DNA from: Persicirhabdus sediminis
GTDB taxonomy: Bacteria > Verrucomicrobiota > Verrucomicrobiia > Verrucomicrobiales > Akkermansiaceae
Length of the DNA stretch: 64,000 nucleotides
Direction of reading: 5' to 3'
Assembly (NCBI RefSeq): GCF_016595495.1
Contig: NZ_JAENIM010000047.1
Location: 79,945 to 143,944 of the forward strand
This document shows positions 16,195 to 24,217 of the stretch, in pieces. The notes beneath the pieces are model-generated. The model searched no databases. It saw nothing but the letters and a program-made list of their open reading frames with translations, and was not told the DNA's origin. The position numbers and the translations under genes were made by a program. Positions within the stretch are counted from its first letter, which is position 1. Each line of letters opens with the position of its first letter.

Positions 16195-17094
16195 TTACTG
16201 AGCTGATTTCACTCTAGCTAGAATTGGCTCGAGCGACTTAGCGGTCTCTTCTGGCCAATACTCTACGGGCGTAAATAATGATCCATCAAGGGCTGAATGC
16301 TCTGGCCAGTTAGCTTCAGCTGGAATGGTCGCAATCACGCGCTGCAGCACGCGTTTAGCAGCTGAGGCGTTAGCATGAAGGTGATCCAGAACTGACTGCG
16401 CGCTAACATCTTCTTCCTCTTCGTGCCAGCAATCATAATCCGTCACCATCGACATCGTTGCTAGCGCAATCTCAGCTTCTCTAGCGAGTTTGGCCTCTGG
16501 CAAGTTAGTCATGCCAATCACATCAAAGCCAAGCTGGCGGTTAGCCAGGCTCTCCGCCTTAGTTGAAAATGCAGGTCCGTCCATATTCACATAAGTGCCA
16601 CCATTGTGCACCATGCAGCCTTCTTCTGCGCAGGCTTGATGAAGCAGCTGGCGCAGCCCCTTACTAACTGGCTCACCAAAACTAATGTGAGCGACGATGC
16701 CTTTGCCAAAAAAAGTATGATGCTCACGGCGGCTCGTGCGGTCAAAAAACTGGTCAGGCAGCACAATGTGTCGAGGCGCGTATTCTTTTTTCAAGCTCCC
16801 CACGGCGGTGATGCAAATCAGCCATTTCACCCCAACACTCTTTAACGCCCAGATGTTAGCGCGGTGGTTGATCTCGTGCGGGAGAAATCTATGGCCCTTG
16901 CCGTGACGCGGTAAAAACCAAACTTGGCGACCGTGTAATTTACCGCCAACTAACACATCCGACGGCATGCCAAATGGGGTCTCAACGGTGCGTTCTTCCG
17001 TTTTTTCAAAACCCTCGATCTCGTAGAGTCCACTTCCTCCGATGATGCCAATTGCGTGATCCATAACTGCAAACTGCTCACCCAAGCGGGTCAT
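16195..17094 (-). CDS. mtnP: S-methyl-5'-thioadenosine phosphorylase
   Basis: This cytoplasmic enzyme cleaves methylthioadenosine with phosphate to adenine and methylthioribose-1-phosphate, in polyamine by-product and methionine salvage. Family motifs visible are IGIIGGSGLY near residue 15, LPRHGKGHRFLPHEINHRANI (phosphate and sugar site), ICITAVGSLK, VNMDGPAFSTKAES, and the base-binding DVIGMTNLPEA, then a conserved YDCWHEEEEDVS. The length of 299 is a little above the 280-290 norm; the ATG at 17064 (MDHAIGIIGGSG) would give 289 residues and is the likelier natural start. Some family members accept inosine instead; the MTAP-type motif order favours MTA. Confidence 0.92.
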   Translation of the reverse strand: MTRLGEQFAVMDHAIGIIGGSGLYEIEGFEKTEERTVETPFGMPSDVLVGGKLHGRQVWFLPRHGKGHRFLPHEINHRANIWALKSVGVKWLICITAVGSLKKEYAPRHIVLPDQFFDRTSRREHHTFFGKGIVAHISFGEPVSKGLRQLLHQACAEEGCMVHNGGTYVNMDGPAFSTKAESLANRQLGFDVIGMTNLPEAKLAREAEIALATMSMVTDYDCWHEEEEDVSAQSVLDHLHANASAAKRVLQRVIATIPAEANWPEHSALDGSLFTPVEYWPEETAKSLEPILARVKSAQ

Positions 17095-17200
17095 GGCCAG
17101 CTAAAAAAGATCCGCAACGAAAGACTAATTATGAAACGCCTATTGCTCACCAGAGAAATCAAATTTGACACCACCACTCTTTTCTATTAATAACAAATGT

Positions 17201-17722
17201 ATGAGGTCGCACATTCACATCTTCGCTAGCATCATCATGATGCTCGTTGGCGTGTCATTTGCTACCTGCATGGCAGAGCACTACGGCATCATTGATAACC
17301 CATGCTGCACTCACGAACACAAGCAGCCAGTTGAAATTATCGAATGCAGCAGCCAGCACTGTGATGATTCTCACACAGTTAGCGTCGATGAAACTGAGCA
17401 CGAGCATTCTGAAACTCCAGCTCACCACCATCACCAACACAATACCCACCCCGATGCTTGCTCGCTTTGCCTAATTATCGACAAAGGCTACACTCGGCCA
17501 GACCATGATCTCGGGGTTTCTAGCGTCTTAAATCAACTTCTTTCTAATGACGCCCACCTTTGGCTCAGCCACCTCAGACCGTGGGATCATCTACCTAATC
17601 TCGAGGTTCCTCCGCGAGAACTCATCGATGCTAGTAGCTGGGAGAAATCCCCGCAATTCCTAACATCTTCCATTTTCTATATACCTGTGACCACTCCAGT
17701 GCGTGGTCCAAATTTGGGTTAA
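17201..17722 (+). CDS. His/Cys-rich exported protein at the head of the metal-efflux operon
   Basis: I do not recognise a named family. The 173-residue product has an N-terminal hydrophobic segment (residues about 6-22) and then a region rich in His, Cys and acidic residues: PCCTHEHK, ECSSQHCDDSH and a HHHHQH cluster ending in CSLC. These can bind soft or borderline metals in the periplasm. The C-terminal third is less biased, with WLSHLRPWDHLP. The ATG at 17201 places the signal segment correctly; a TTG at 17165 would extend it. It precedes a CBA-type efflux system, so a sensor, chaperone or sequestration role is inferred. Confidence 0.72.
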   Translation: MRSHIHIFASIIMMLVGVSFATCMAEHYGIIDNPCCTHEHKQPVEIIECSSQHCDDSHTVSVDETEHEHSETPAHHHHQHNTHPDACSLCLIIDKGYTRPDHDLGVSSVLNQLLSNDAHLWLSHLRPWDHLPNLEVPPRELIDASSWEKSPQFLTSSIFYIPVTTPVRGPNLG

Positions 17723-17783
17723 TCGGAGCTCGTCATTACCGCCAAGCATTTTTGGCTGACGATTTTTGCTCCCCTTCATGACG

Positions 17784-17810
17784 ACAAAGGCACCCGCTTT
17801 GTGCCCTTGT
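17784..17810 (+). other. Leader hairpin upstream of the efflux channel gene
   Basis: ACAAAGGCAC pairs with GTGCCCTTGT (10 bp, one mismatch) around a 7-base loop, in the 137-base gap between the His-rich gene and the TolC-type gene. There is no solid U-run, so it may be an attenuator, an mRNA-stability element or a weak terminator. Confidence 0.4.
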
Positions 17811-17859
17811 TTAGCCGGATGATCTCCATCCCCATGTAAGCAATTACCCAAATTTCATT

Positions 17860-19095
17860 TTGAAAAATACATATCTTAAAATCACATCTGTTAGCCTGAT
17901 ATTACTAGCTGGACTCATTCCAGCTGGCGCTCAGGAAAGCCTGCTTCTCACCCTGCGATCTATTCCTGACCGCGTGAAAAAGCAAAACCCAGACCTCGCG
18001 GCAGCTCGCCTACAAGTCAATGAAGCCATCGCGCGCAGCAAGGCAGCTGGCCGCCTCAGCAACCCAGAGTTAGAATTTGAATACGAAGGTACTAGAGGAT
18101 CGAGTGAGGCATCTGGCTCCATTGGCATTGTGCAAAAATTCCCTATCACCAGCCGGCTCAAACTAGAAAAAGCCGTGAGCCTAGCGGAGATAGCAGAAGC
18201 AAAAATCGAGATCCAAGACTTCGAACGTCAGCTGATAGGCAATGCCCAACAACTACTCATTGAAATCCAATCGATTGATAAACAACGCAGCTTGCTCAAC
18301 AAACAAATCGCCAATGCTAACGAACTGGCTGATTTCATCAAACAAGCCGCTGAAAAAGGCGAACGATCAATCCTCGATGCTGGCCAAGCCCGCCTTGAGG
18401 CTGCTCAGCTATCCAATGAAATTCGCCAACTCAAAGCAGAACAAGCCAAGCTCACCGGCGACATCAAGACCCTCCTTGGGCTTCCTGTCAGCGCTCGAGT
18501 AAAAGTGGCCGACAAGCTCCCAGCTATCGAAACTCCCCAGCTAGCAATCACACCGCAGAACCGCGCCGACTACCAGCTAGCCAAACAAAAAGAACTCACT
18601 AGCAGCCAGCTGATAGCGCTCGAACGAGCTAACAGATATGAAGATATCGAAGCTGGCATTCACGGTGGGTTAGAAAAATCACAAGACCATCCAGATCCCT
18701 ACGAAACGGAGACTAAGATTGGCTTGAGCATCACCATTCCCCTGCCGCTGTGGAATAAAAATGAAGGCGCCATCGAAGAAGCCCAAGCACGCCAGATCCG
18801 AAGCCAGAAGGAAACTGTAGCGCTAGAAGCAAATATCAAACAAGAAGCGACCACCGCAAAAGAAGAAATGTTGGAATGGGCGAAGCTAGCTAGAGAAGTT
18901 CAAGCCGAGCTCCTTCCCCTAGCTGAGACACAAGTCGTGCAGCTCAATGAGGCCTACATCAATGGCCAAACTGACCTTCAGTCCGTGCTGAGATCGCGTG
19001 AGCAATTGCTCCATCTATCATCATCCTTGATCAACGCGACTAAGGAATTCCACCTCGCTCGTGTGCGTTTCCTCTGCGCACTTGGCAAAAACTAA
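17860..19095 (+). CDS. TolC-family outer-membrane efflux channel (CzcC/CusC-like)
   Basis: This forms the outer-membrane exit duct of a tripartite metal efflux pump. It starts with TTG at 17860, supported by the signal peptide that follows directly (KNTYLKITSVSLILLAGLIPAGAQ region, residues 1-25). The remainder is almost entirely helical, with the twofold repeat expected of OEP proteins: KKQNPDLAAARLQVNEA early, and ETKIGLSITIPLPLWNKNEG near residue 290 marking the second strand-turn region. The length of 411 is usual. It is the first of four close genes; its stop is 19 bases before the adaptor start. Confidence 0.88.
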   Translation: MKNTYLKITSVSLILLAGLIPAGAQESLLLTLRSIPDRVKKQNPDLAAARLQVNEAIARSKAAGRLSNPELEFEYEGTRGSSEASGSIGIVQKFPITSRLKLEKAVSLAEIAEAKIEIQDFERQLIGNAQQLLIEIQSIDKQRSLLNKQIANANELADFIKQAAEKGERSILDAGQARLEAAQLSNEIRQLKAEQAKLTGDIKTLLGLPVSARVKVADKLPAIETPQLAITPQNRADYQLAKQKELTSSQLIALERANRYEDIEAGIHGGLEKSQDHPDPYETETKIGLSITIPLPLWNKNEGAIEEAQARQIRSQKETVALEANIKQEATTAKEEMLEWAKLAREVQAELLPLAETQVVQLNEAYINGQTDLQSVLRSREQLLHLSSSLINATKEFHLARVRFLCALGKN

Positions 19096-19114
19096 CTCAC
19101 CCACTTTCTCTATC

Positions 19115-20281
19115 ATGAAATTTTTCACCGCTATGGCAGCAGCCATACTCAGTAGCGCCATCATATCACCAGCCCAAGAGAAGGGCATGTCAGCTGAAGA
19201 AATTGCCAATACTATCATCCTCGATGACGCCAAAGTGCGCAACCTCGGCATCAAGGTGGTAGAAACTAACGAAGCTGATTTTGAAACTACGGTCTTCAGC
19301 ATTGGCCGCATTGAAGAAATCCCACGCCAGCACTCAGTACTCAGTAGCCGCATTGCTGGCCGCGTCGTTGAAATTAACGCCGTCGAAGGAGATACAGTTA
19401 GTAAAGGTGACGTCCTCGTCAAAGTGGAAAGCCGCCAGCCAGGCAGCCCGCCACCAGTCATCGAGCTGACATCACCACAAGACGGTCTCGTTATGCTTAG
19501 CCATATTCGCATCGGCCAGCCAGTTGAGCCAGCTAACGAACTCATGGACATTTCCGACCTCTCCACAGTATGGGCCGTAGCTCAAGTCCCAGAAAAAATC
19601 GTTAGCCAACTAAAAACCGGCACCCAAGCCCATATCAGAATTCCCGCGCTTGGCGGCACAAATTTCGACGGTCAGTTGATTCGTTTTGACACTCAGGCGA
19701 GCCGCCAAGGAGGAACGATAGGCGCCATTTTTCAAATCCCTAACCCAGAGCTGAAACTTCGCCCAGGAATGCGCGCTGAGTTTTCTATCGTCACTAGCAA
19801 ACGCCAGAACGTCATGTCAGTCCCGCGCAAAGCCATTCAAGGTGACGTCGCCAAACGAGAAGTTTTCATCAAACACTTCGAGCTGGAAAATACCTACGTG
19901 CGCACTCCAGTAGTCGTTGGCGAGATGAATGATCAATACGCGGAAATCATCAACGGGCTATTTCCCGGCGACCTCGTCGTTACTGATGGATCCTATTCAT
20001 TAGGTTTTGTTGGCGCCGGTAGTGGCATGTCATTAAAAGAAGCGTTAGACGCAGCTCACGGCCACGAACACAACGAAGATGGCACCATTGTCACCGAAGA
20101 ACAAAAAGCAGCGCGAGCTGGCTCCGACGGCCACGATCACGCTGAAGGTTCGGCTTCGTCCAGCCAACTGATCTTCATGCGCATCGCTGTTGGTATTTTG
20201 TTAGTTCTACTTGTCGCCAGCGGCATCAAGTCGTCCAAAGACGCCAAGACCATCGCTCAATTAAGCAAAACTAAAAACTAA
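19115..20281 (+). CDS. RND periplasmic adaptor (membrane-fusion protein, CusB/CzcB-like)
   Basis: This protein bridges the inner-membrane RND pump and the outer-membrane channel. The ATG at 19115 gives a signal peptide (MKFFTAMAAAILSSAIISPAQ, with cleavage near residue 20), whereas the longer frame overlaps the channel gene. Domain order: a barrel-sandwich region with RIAGRVVEINAVEGDTVSKGDVLVKV, a short hairpin, GRIRIGQ-like and MDISDLSTVWAVAQVPE, then the beta-barrel and membrane-proximal domains. The tail has a His-rich stretch (HGHEHNEDG and DGHDHAEG) followed by a C-terminal hydrophobic helix (about residues 355-375), an unusual addition for this family. 388 residues in all. Confidence 0.9.
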   Translation: MKFFTAMAAAILSSAIISPAQEKGMSAEEIANTIILDDAKVRNLGIKVVETNEADFETTVFSIGRIEEIPRQHSVLSSRIAGRVVEINAVEGDTVSKGDVLVKVESRQPGSPPPVIELTSPQDGLVMLSHIRIGQPVEPANELMDISDLSTVWAVAQVPEKIVSQLKTGTQAHIRIPALGGTNFDGQLIRFDTQASRQGGTIGAIFQIPNPELKLRPGMRAEFSIVTSKRQNVMSVPRKAIQGDVAKREVFIKHFELENTYVRTPVVVGEMNDQYAEIINGLFPGDLVVTDGSYSLGFVGAGSGMSLKEALDAAHGHEHNEDGTIVTEEQKAARAGSDGHDHAEGSASSSQLIFMRIAVGILLVLLVASGIKSSKDAKTIAQLSKTKN

Positions 20282-20288
20282 CATTGCC

Positions 20289-23200
20289 ATGCTTAATTAT
20301 CTCATTCGTTTTTCCCTACGCCAGCGGGCGCTGATCATGATGATCGCGCTCACCTTGCTAGCGCTGGGTATTAACAGCGCAATCAAGCTGCCAGTTGAGG
20401 TTCTCCCCGATCTCACCAAACCCACAGTCATTCTGCTAACCGAGTCTCCCGGGCTGGCTCCTGAGGAAGTTGAAACGCTGGTGACTGTGCCACTAGAAAA
20501 CGAGCTCATGGGCGTCACCGGAGTCGATCGCATCCGCAGTATCAATGACGTTGGTCTGTCGCTTATCTATGTGGAATTTGACTGGGGAACTGACATCTAT
20601 CGTGCACGCCAATTTGTCCAAGAGCGGCTTGTTGGCATCACCGAAGATCTACCTAACGGCATCACACCTTACATGACTCCAGCAGCCTCGCTGATGGGGC
20701 AAATCATGCTAGTGAGTGTCACCGATCCCACAGGAAAAACAGAACCTCGCGAGCTGCGGTCTCTAGCTGACTGGACCATTAGCCGACGAATCCAAAGCTT
20801 ATCAGGCATCGCCGAAGTCCTATCCATGGGCGGTGGAGTCAAACAAGTTCAAGTCCAGCCAGACCCAGAACGCATGTTGTCACATGACATCGACTTCGCC
20901 GAACTCAGAGAAGCCGCAGCCAACTCGGTTAGCAACACTACTGGTGGATTCTTGGATGAAGGCAGCCAAGAGATCATGGTGCGCAATCTAGCAATGACCA
21001 GCGATCTCGAGTCAATTAGCAATACCGTGGTCAAATACCTCAACGACAGGCCTATCCTGATCAAGGACGTCGCCGAGGTTGTATGGGGCGTACAGCCCAT
21101 GCGCGGTGATGCCGGAGCTAACGGCCACCGCGGCGTCATCATCTCTATCACCAAGTCTCCAGGGTTTGATACCATCGAACTCACTGAGCGCTTAGACGAC
21201 ACTCTAGCTGAACTGCAAGCCAGCATGCCAGCAGGCGTAGAGGTCAAGGCCATCTACAAACAACGTGAGTTCATCGATCTCGCCATCGGCAATTTGCTAG
21301 AAGCGCTGCGCGATGGAGCCATCATGGTCAGCTTGATTCTCTTCCTCTTTTTGCTCAATTTCCGTATCACCCTGATCACGCTAACAGCTATCCCGCTCTC
21401 TCTGGGAATTGCCTTCTTTGTATTTGACCTATTCGACCTCAGCGTCAACTCAATGACCCTTGGAGGTCTGGCTGTAGCCATTGGCATGGTCGTTGATGAT
21501 GCCATCGTTGATGTGGAAAATGTCTTCCGCCGATTGCGAGAAAATGCCAACTTACCCCTAGCTCAGCAAAAAGCTAAGTTAGACGTGATTGCTTCAGCTT
21601 CCGCTGAGGTAAGAAGCTCCATTCTGTACGCCACTATCCTGATTATTTTGGTATTCATTCCGCTGCTAGGCCTCAGCGGCGTGGAAGGAAAACTATTCTC
21701 CCCCATTGCCATTGCCACGATTGTTAGCATGTCAGCATCCTTTGTGGTCTCGCTAACGGTTATCCCTGTACTGTCATCATTCTTCCTCAATCCAAAGAAA
21801 AACAAAGTCCACCGCGACGGATTTTTGGTGCGTTTGTTAAAGTGGATATTGAAGAATACGTGGCTCAGGTTAGCGCTGGCTCAGCCATTCATGGTCATGG
21901 CAATTGCGGCCATGTTGCTGGTTGCAGCGGCTTTGCTCTACCCGCAGATGGGATCTAACTTCCTGCCAGCATTTCGCGAACCCTCAGCAATGATTGCCAC
22001 CACCACAGCTCCGGGCACCTCGCTAAAACAAACCACACAAATAGCTGAAAAAGCCACCGAGTTACTGCAAGAGATCCCTGAGGTTCAATCAGTCGCCTAC
22101 CGTGTTGGCCGCGCTGAAAATGGTGACCATGTGGTGCCAGTTTCCACCGTCGAGATCGATGTCGAATACAACTACGGCAATGATGCGCGCAGCCGCCAAG
22201 AGGTCCTAGACGACATGCGCGAAACGATGGCATCTATCCCCGGAACCTTCAGTGTCGTTAGTGGCCCACTAGCTGATAGAATAGGTCACATGCTCAGTGG
22301 CGTTCCAGCTAAGGTCGCGGTGAAGATCTACGGCCCCGACCTCGATCAACTGCGAAAAATTGGCACTGATATACAACGAATAGCCAAGTCCATTCCAGGG
22401 CTGGAACAAGCTCGCATCGAGCAACAAGCGTCCATCCCGCAGTTGCGCATCGAGGTGAACCGCGATCGAGCTCAAGCTTACGGCATCTCGCCAGGTGAAA
22501 TTAATGGCCAGCTGGCTACTCTGCTAGGTGGTGAATATATTTCTGAAATCTACGACGGTGAGCGGATTTACGACATCGTGGTTCGCCTGCCGCTAGAATG
22601 GCGCGAATCACCAGACAAGCTCGCTAACATCTACCTAGATACTCAAAGCGGGCAACGAATTCCGCTAGAGTACGTCGCTGATATTAGACAAGCTACAGGC
22701 CCCAATAACATCATGCGGGAAAATACGCTGCGTCGCTTCATCGTTAGCATCAACCCAAGCAGCCAAAACCTAGTCGAGCTCGTTGATGAGCTACAAGAAA
22801 AAGTGAACAACGAACTCACACTACCACACGGTTACTCGGTGAGTTACGAGGGTGAATACGTCGCCCAACAAGAAGCAAAAAACCGCATTTTCATGATGTC
22901 AGCCATCGTGCTCTTTGTCGTCGCCTTCCTGTTATTCAGCTATTTCGGCTCCTCGGTATTCACCCTGCAGGTGCTCGCTGACATCCCAGTGGCGCTCATC
23001 GGCGGCGTTTTCCTCACCTATCTAACTTTGAACAATATCAGCATCGCTACTTTAGTTGGCTTCATCGCCATTACAGGGATTGCCGCGCGCAATAGCATCA
23101 TGATGATTTCTCACTACCTACACCTGATGAGACACGAGGGTGAAGCCTTCACGAGAGAGATGATAGAACGCGGAACACTAGAGCGCTTAGTTCCTGTTTT

Positions 23201-23417
23201 GATGACGGCGATTTCAGCAGGAGTAGCCCTCATTCCGCTCGTTCTAGCAGCTGAAGACCCTGGCAAAGAAATCCTCAATCCTGTGGCCATCGTCATTGTT
23301 GGCGGACTGATCACCAGCACTGTTCTCGGGCTGGGACTCACTCCCGCTGTATTTTGGGCCTTTGGACGAAAGGCTGCTCACCGTGTGGTGAAACGTAAAT
23401 CACCAGCAACTCAGTAA
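20289..23417 (+). CDS. Heavy-metal RND efflux pump (CusA/CzcA family)
   Basis: This proton-driven inner-membrane pump exports metal cations through the adaptor and channel encoded just upstream. The 1042 residues show the RND pattern: one membrane helix at the start (SLRQRALIMMIALTLLALG), a large periplasmic loop, a block of helices around residues 340-530, a second large loop from about 555 and a final helix block from 860. The helix-4 motif reads AIGMVVDDAIVDVEN, fitting AIGx3Dx6EN as in CusA (Cu+/Ag+) better than the DFG form of CzcA. Metal specificity is nonetheless unproven. It starts 7 bases after the adaptor. Confidence 0.93.
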   Translation: MLNYLIRFSLRQRALIMMIALTLLALGINSAIKLPVEVLPDLTKPTVILLTESPGLAPEEVETLVTVPLENELMGVTGVDRIRSINDVGLSLIYVEFDWGTDIYRARQFVQERLVGITEDLPNGITPYMTPAASLMGQIMLVSVTDPTGKTEPRELRSLADWTISRRIQSLSGIAEVLSMGGGVKQVQVQPDPERMLSHDIDFAELREAAANSVSNTTGGFLDEGSQEIMVRNLAMTSDLESISNTVVKYLNDRPILIKDVAEVVWGVQPMRGDAGANGHRGVIISITKSPGFDTIELTERLDDTLAELQASMPAGVEVKAIYKQREFIDLAIGNLLEALRDGAIMVSLILFLFLLNFRITLITLTAIPLSLGIAFFVFDLFDLSVNSMTLGGLAVAIGMVVDDAIVDVENVFRRLRENANLPLAQQKAKLDVIASASAEVRSSILYATILIILVFIPLLGLSGVEGKLFSPIAIATIVSMSASFVVSLTVIPVLSSFFLNPKKNKVHRDGFLVRLLKWILKNTWLRLALAQPFMVMAIAAMLLVAAALLYPQMGSNFLPAFREPSAMIATTTAPGTSLKQTTQIAEKATELLQEIPEVQSVAYRVGRAENGDHVVPVSTVEIDVEYNYGNDARSRQEVLDDMRETMASIPGTFSVVSGPLADRIGHMLSGVPAKVAVKIYGPDLDQLRKIGTDIQRIAKSIPGLEQARIEQQASIPQLRIEVNRDRAQAYGISPGEINGQLATLLGGEYISEIYDGERIYDIVVRLPLEWRESPDKLANIYLDTQSGQRIPLEYVADIRQATGPNNIMRENTLRRFIVSINPSSQNLVELVDELQEKVNNELTLPHGYSVSYEGEYVAQQEAKNRIFMMSAIVLFVVAFLLFSYFGSSVFTLQVLADIPVALIGGVFLTYLTLNNISIATLVGFIAITGIAARNSIMMISHYLHLMRHEGEAFTREMIERGTLERLVPVLMTAISAGVALIPLVLAAEDPGKEILNPVAIVIVGGLITSTVLGLGLTPAVFWAFGRKAAHRVVKRKSPATQ

Positions 23418-23448
23418 TTAAAAACTTACACCTAACTAATACTAATCT

Positions 23449-23967
23449 ATGACAAAAAAATATAACAAACTCGCTCTGCTCTGCAGTACCGCCTTTGCCC
23501 TTTCCGCTGGGATTCTCAGCGCAGAAGAACACAATCACCCAGGTGGCTGCGGCCATGATCACGGCACTGTGAAAAAAGAGGCTCACGCCCATGATCACGC
23601 CGAAGTCGCCGGTCCTAACCATGGCCGCATTCTGCATGATGTGAGCCCACACGCTGAACTATTTGTCACCGCTGATAGACTAGTCAAAATCACCTTCATT
23701 GACGATGAAGGCAAGGCGATCGCTCCAGCTGAACAATCAATCTCAGCGGTCTGCGGCAATCGCTCAGCGCCAACAAAACTCACCTTTGCAAAAACTGGTG
23801 ATAGCTTCACTTCTGAGCAGCCACTACCAGCTGGAACCAATGTGGCCACAGTATTGCAGGTTAAAATGAGCCCCGATGCTCAGACTAAAAATATCCGCAT
23901 CAACCTAAACCTAGCTGACTGCCCGACATGTGATTTCCAAGAATACGCATGCAACTGCGAACATTAA
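23449..23967 (+). CDS. His-rich exported metal-binding protein of the efflux operon
   Basis: This is the last gene of the metal-efflux operon, 31 bases after the pump. It has a signal peptide (about residues 1-26, ending GILSA|EE), then a His-rich segment (HNHPGGCGHDHG, then HAHDHAEV) that can bind metal, a beta-rich central domain, and a C-terminal Cys cluster (CPTCDFQEYACNCEH). Family not recognised; similar small His-rich proteins often accompany CusABC/CzcABC systems. A periplasmic metallochaperone for the pump is an inference from position and composition. Confidence 0.75.
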   Translation: MTKKYNKLALLCSTAFALSAGILSAEEHNHPGGCGHDHGTVKKEAHAHDHAEVAGPNHGRILHDVSPHAELFVTADRLVKITFIDDEGKAIAPAEQSISAVCGNRSAPTKLTFAKTGDSFTSEQPLPAGTNVATVLQVKMSPDAQTKNIRINLNLADCPTCDFQEYACNCEH

Positions 23968-24217
23968 GCCGGCATCTTGAATTCACGTGCTCGATGTTTT
24001 TGTTGGAACGAATCATCAGACCACACCTAATCATGTGTTCATTAGAAATTGAATTCCACATATGAAACGATGCTAATAATGGCTCAGCTTTAATGGATTA
24101 AATTCACCCTGCCTCCCTGATATCCATTAGAGCTGAATCGCAGGCAGATTAGGCTACCTAGCGCCGAAGACATGTTAGCCTGCTCTGCTCCTTCTCAATG
24201 AGGCAAAATGTTGCTTG

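Noticed and set aside
17784-17810. Known metal riboswitch in the efflux leader
   Set aside because: Only a single hairpin is visible, without the multi-stem architecture of NiCo, czcD-type or manganese riboswitches.
20289-23417. Assignment of the RND pump as CzcA (Zn/Co/Cd)
   Set aside because: The helix-4 motif has AIG rather than DFG; the metal is left open with Cu/Ag slightly favoured.
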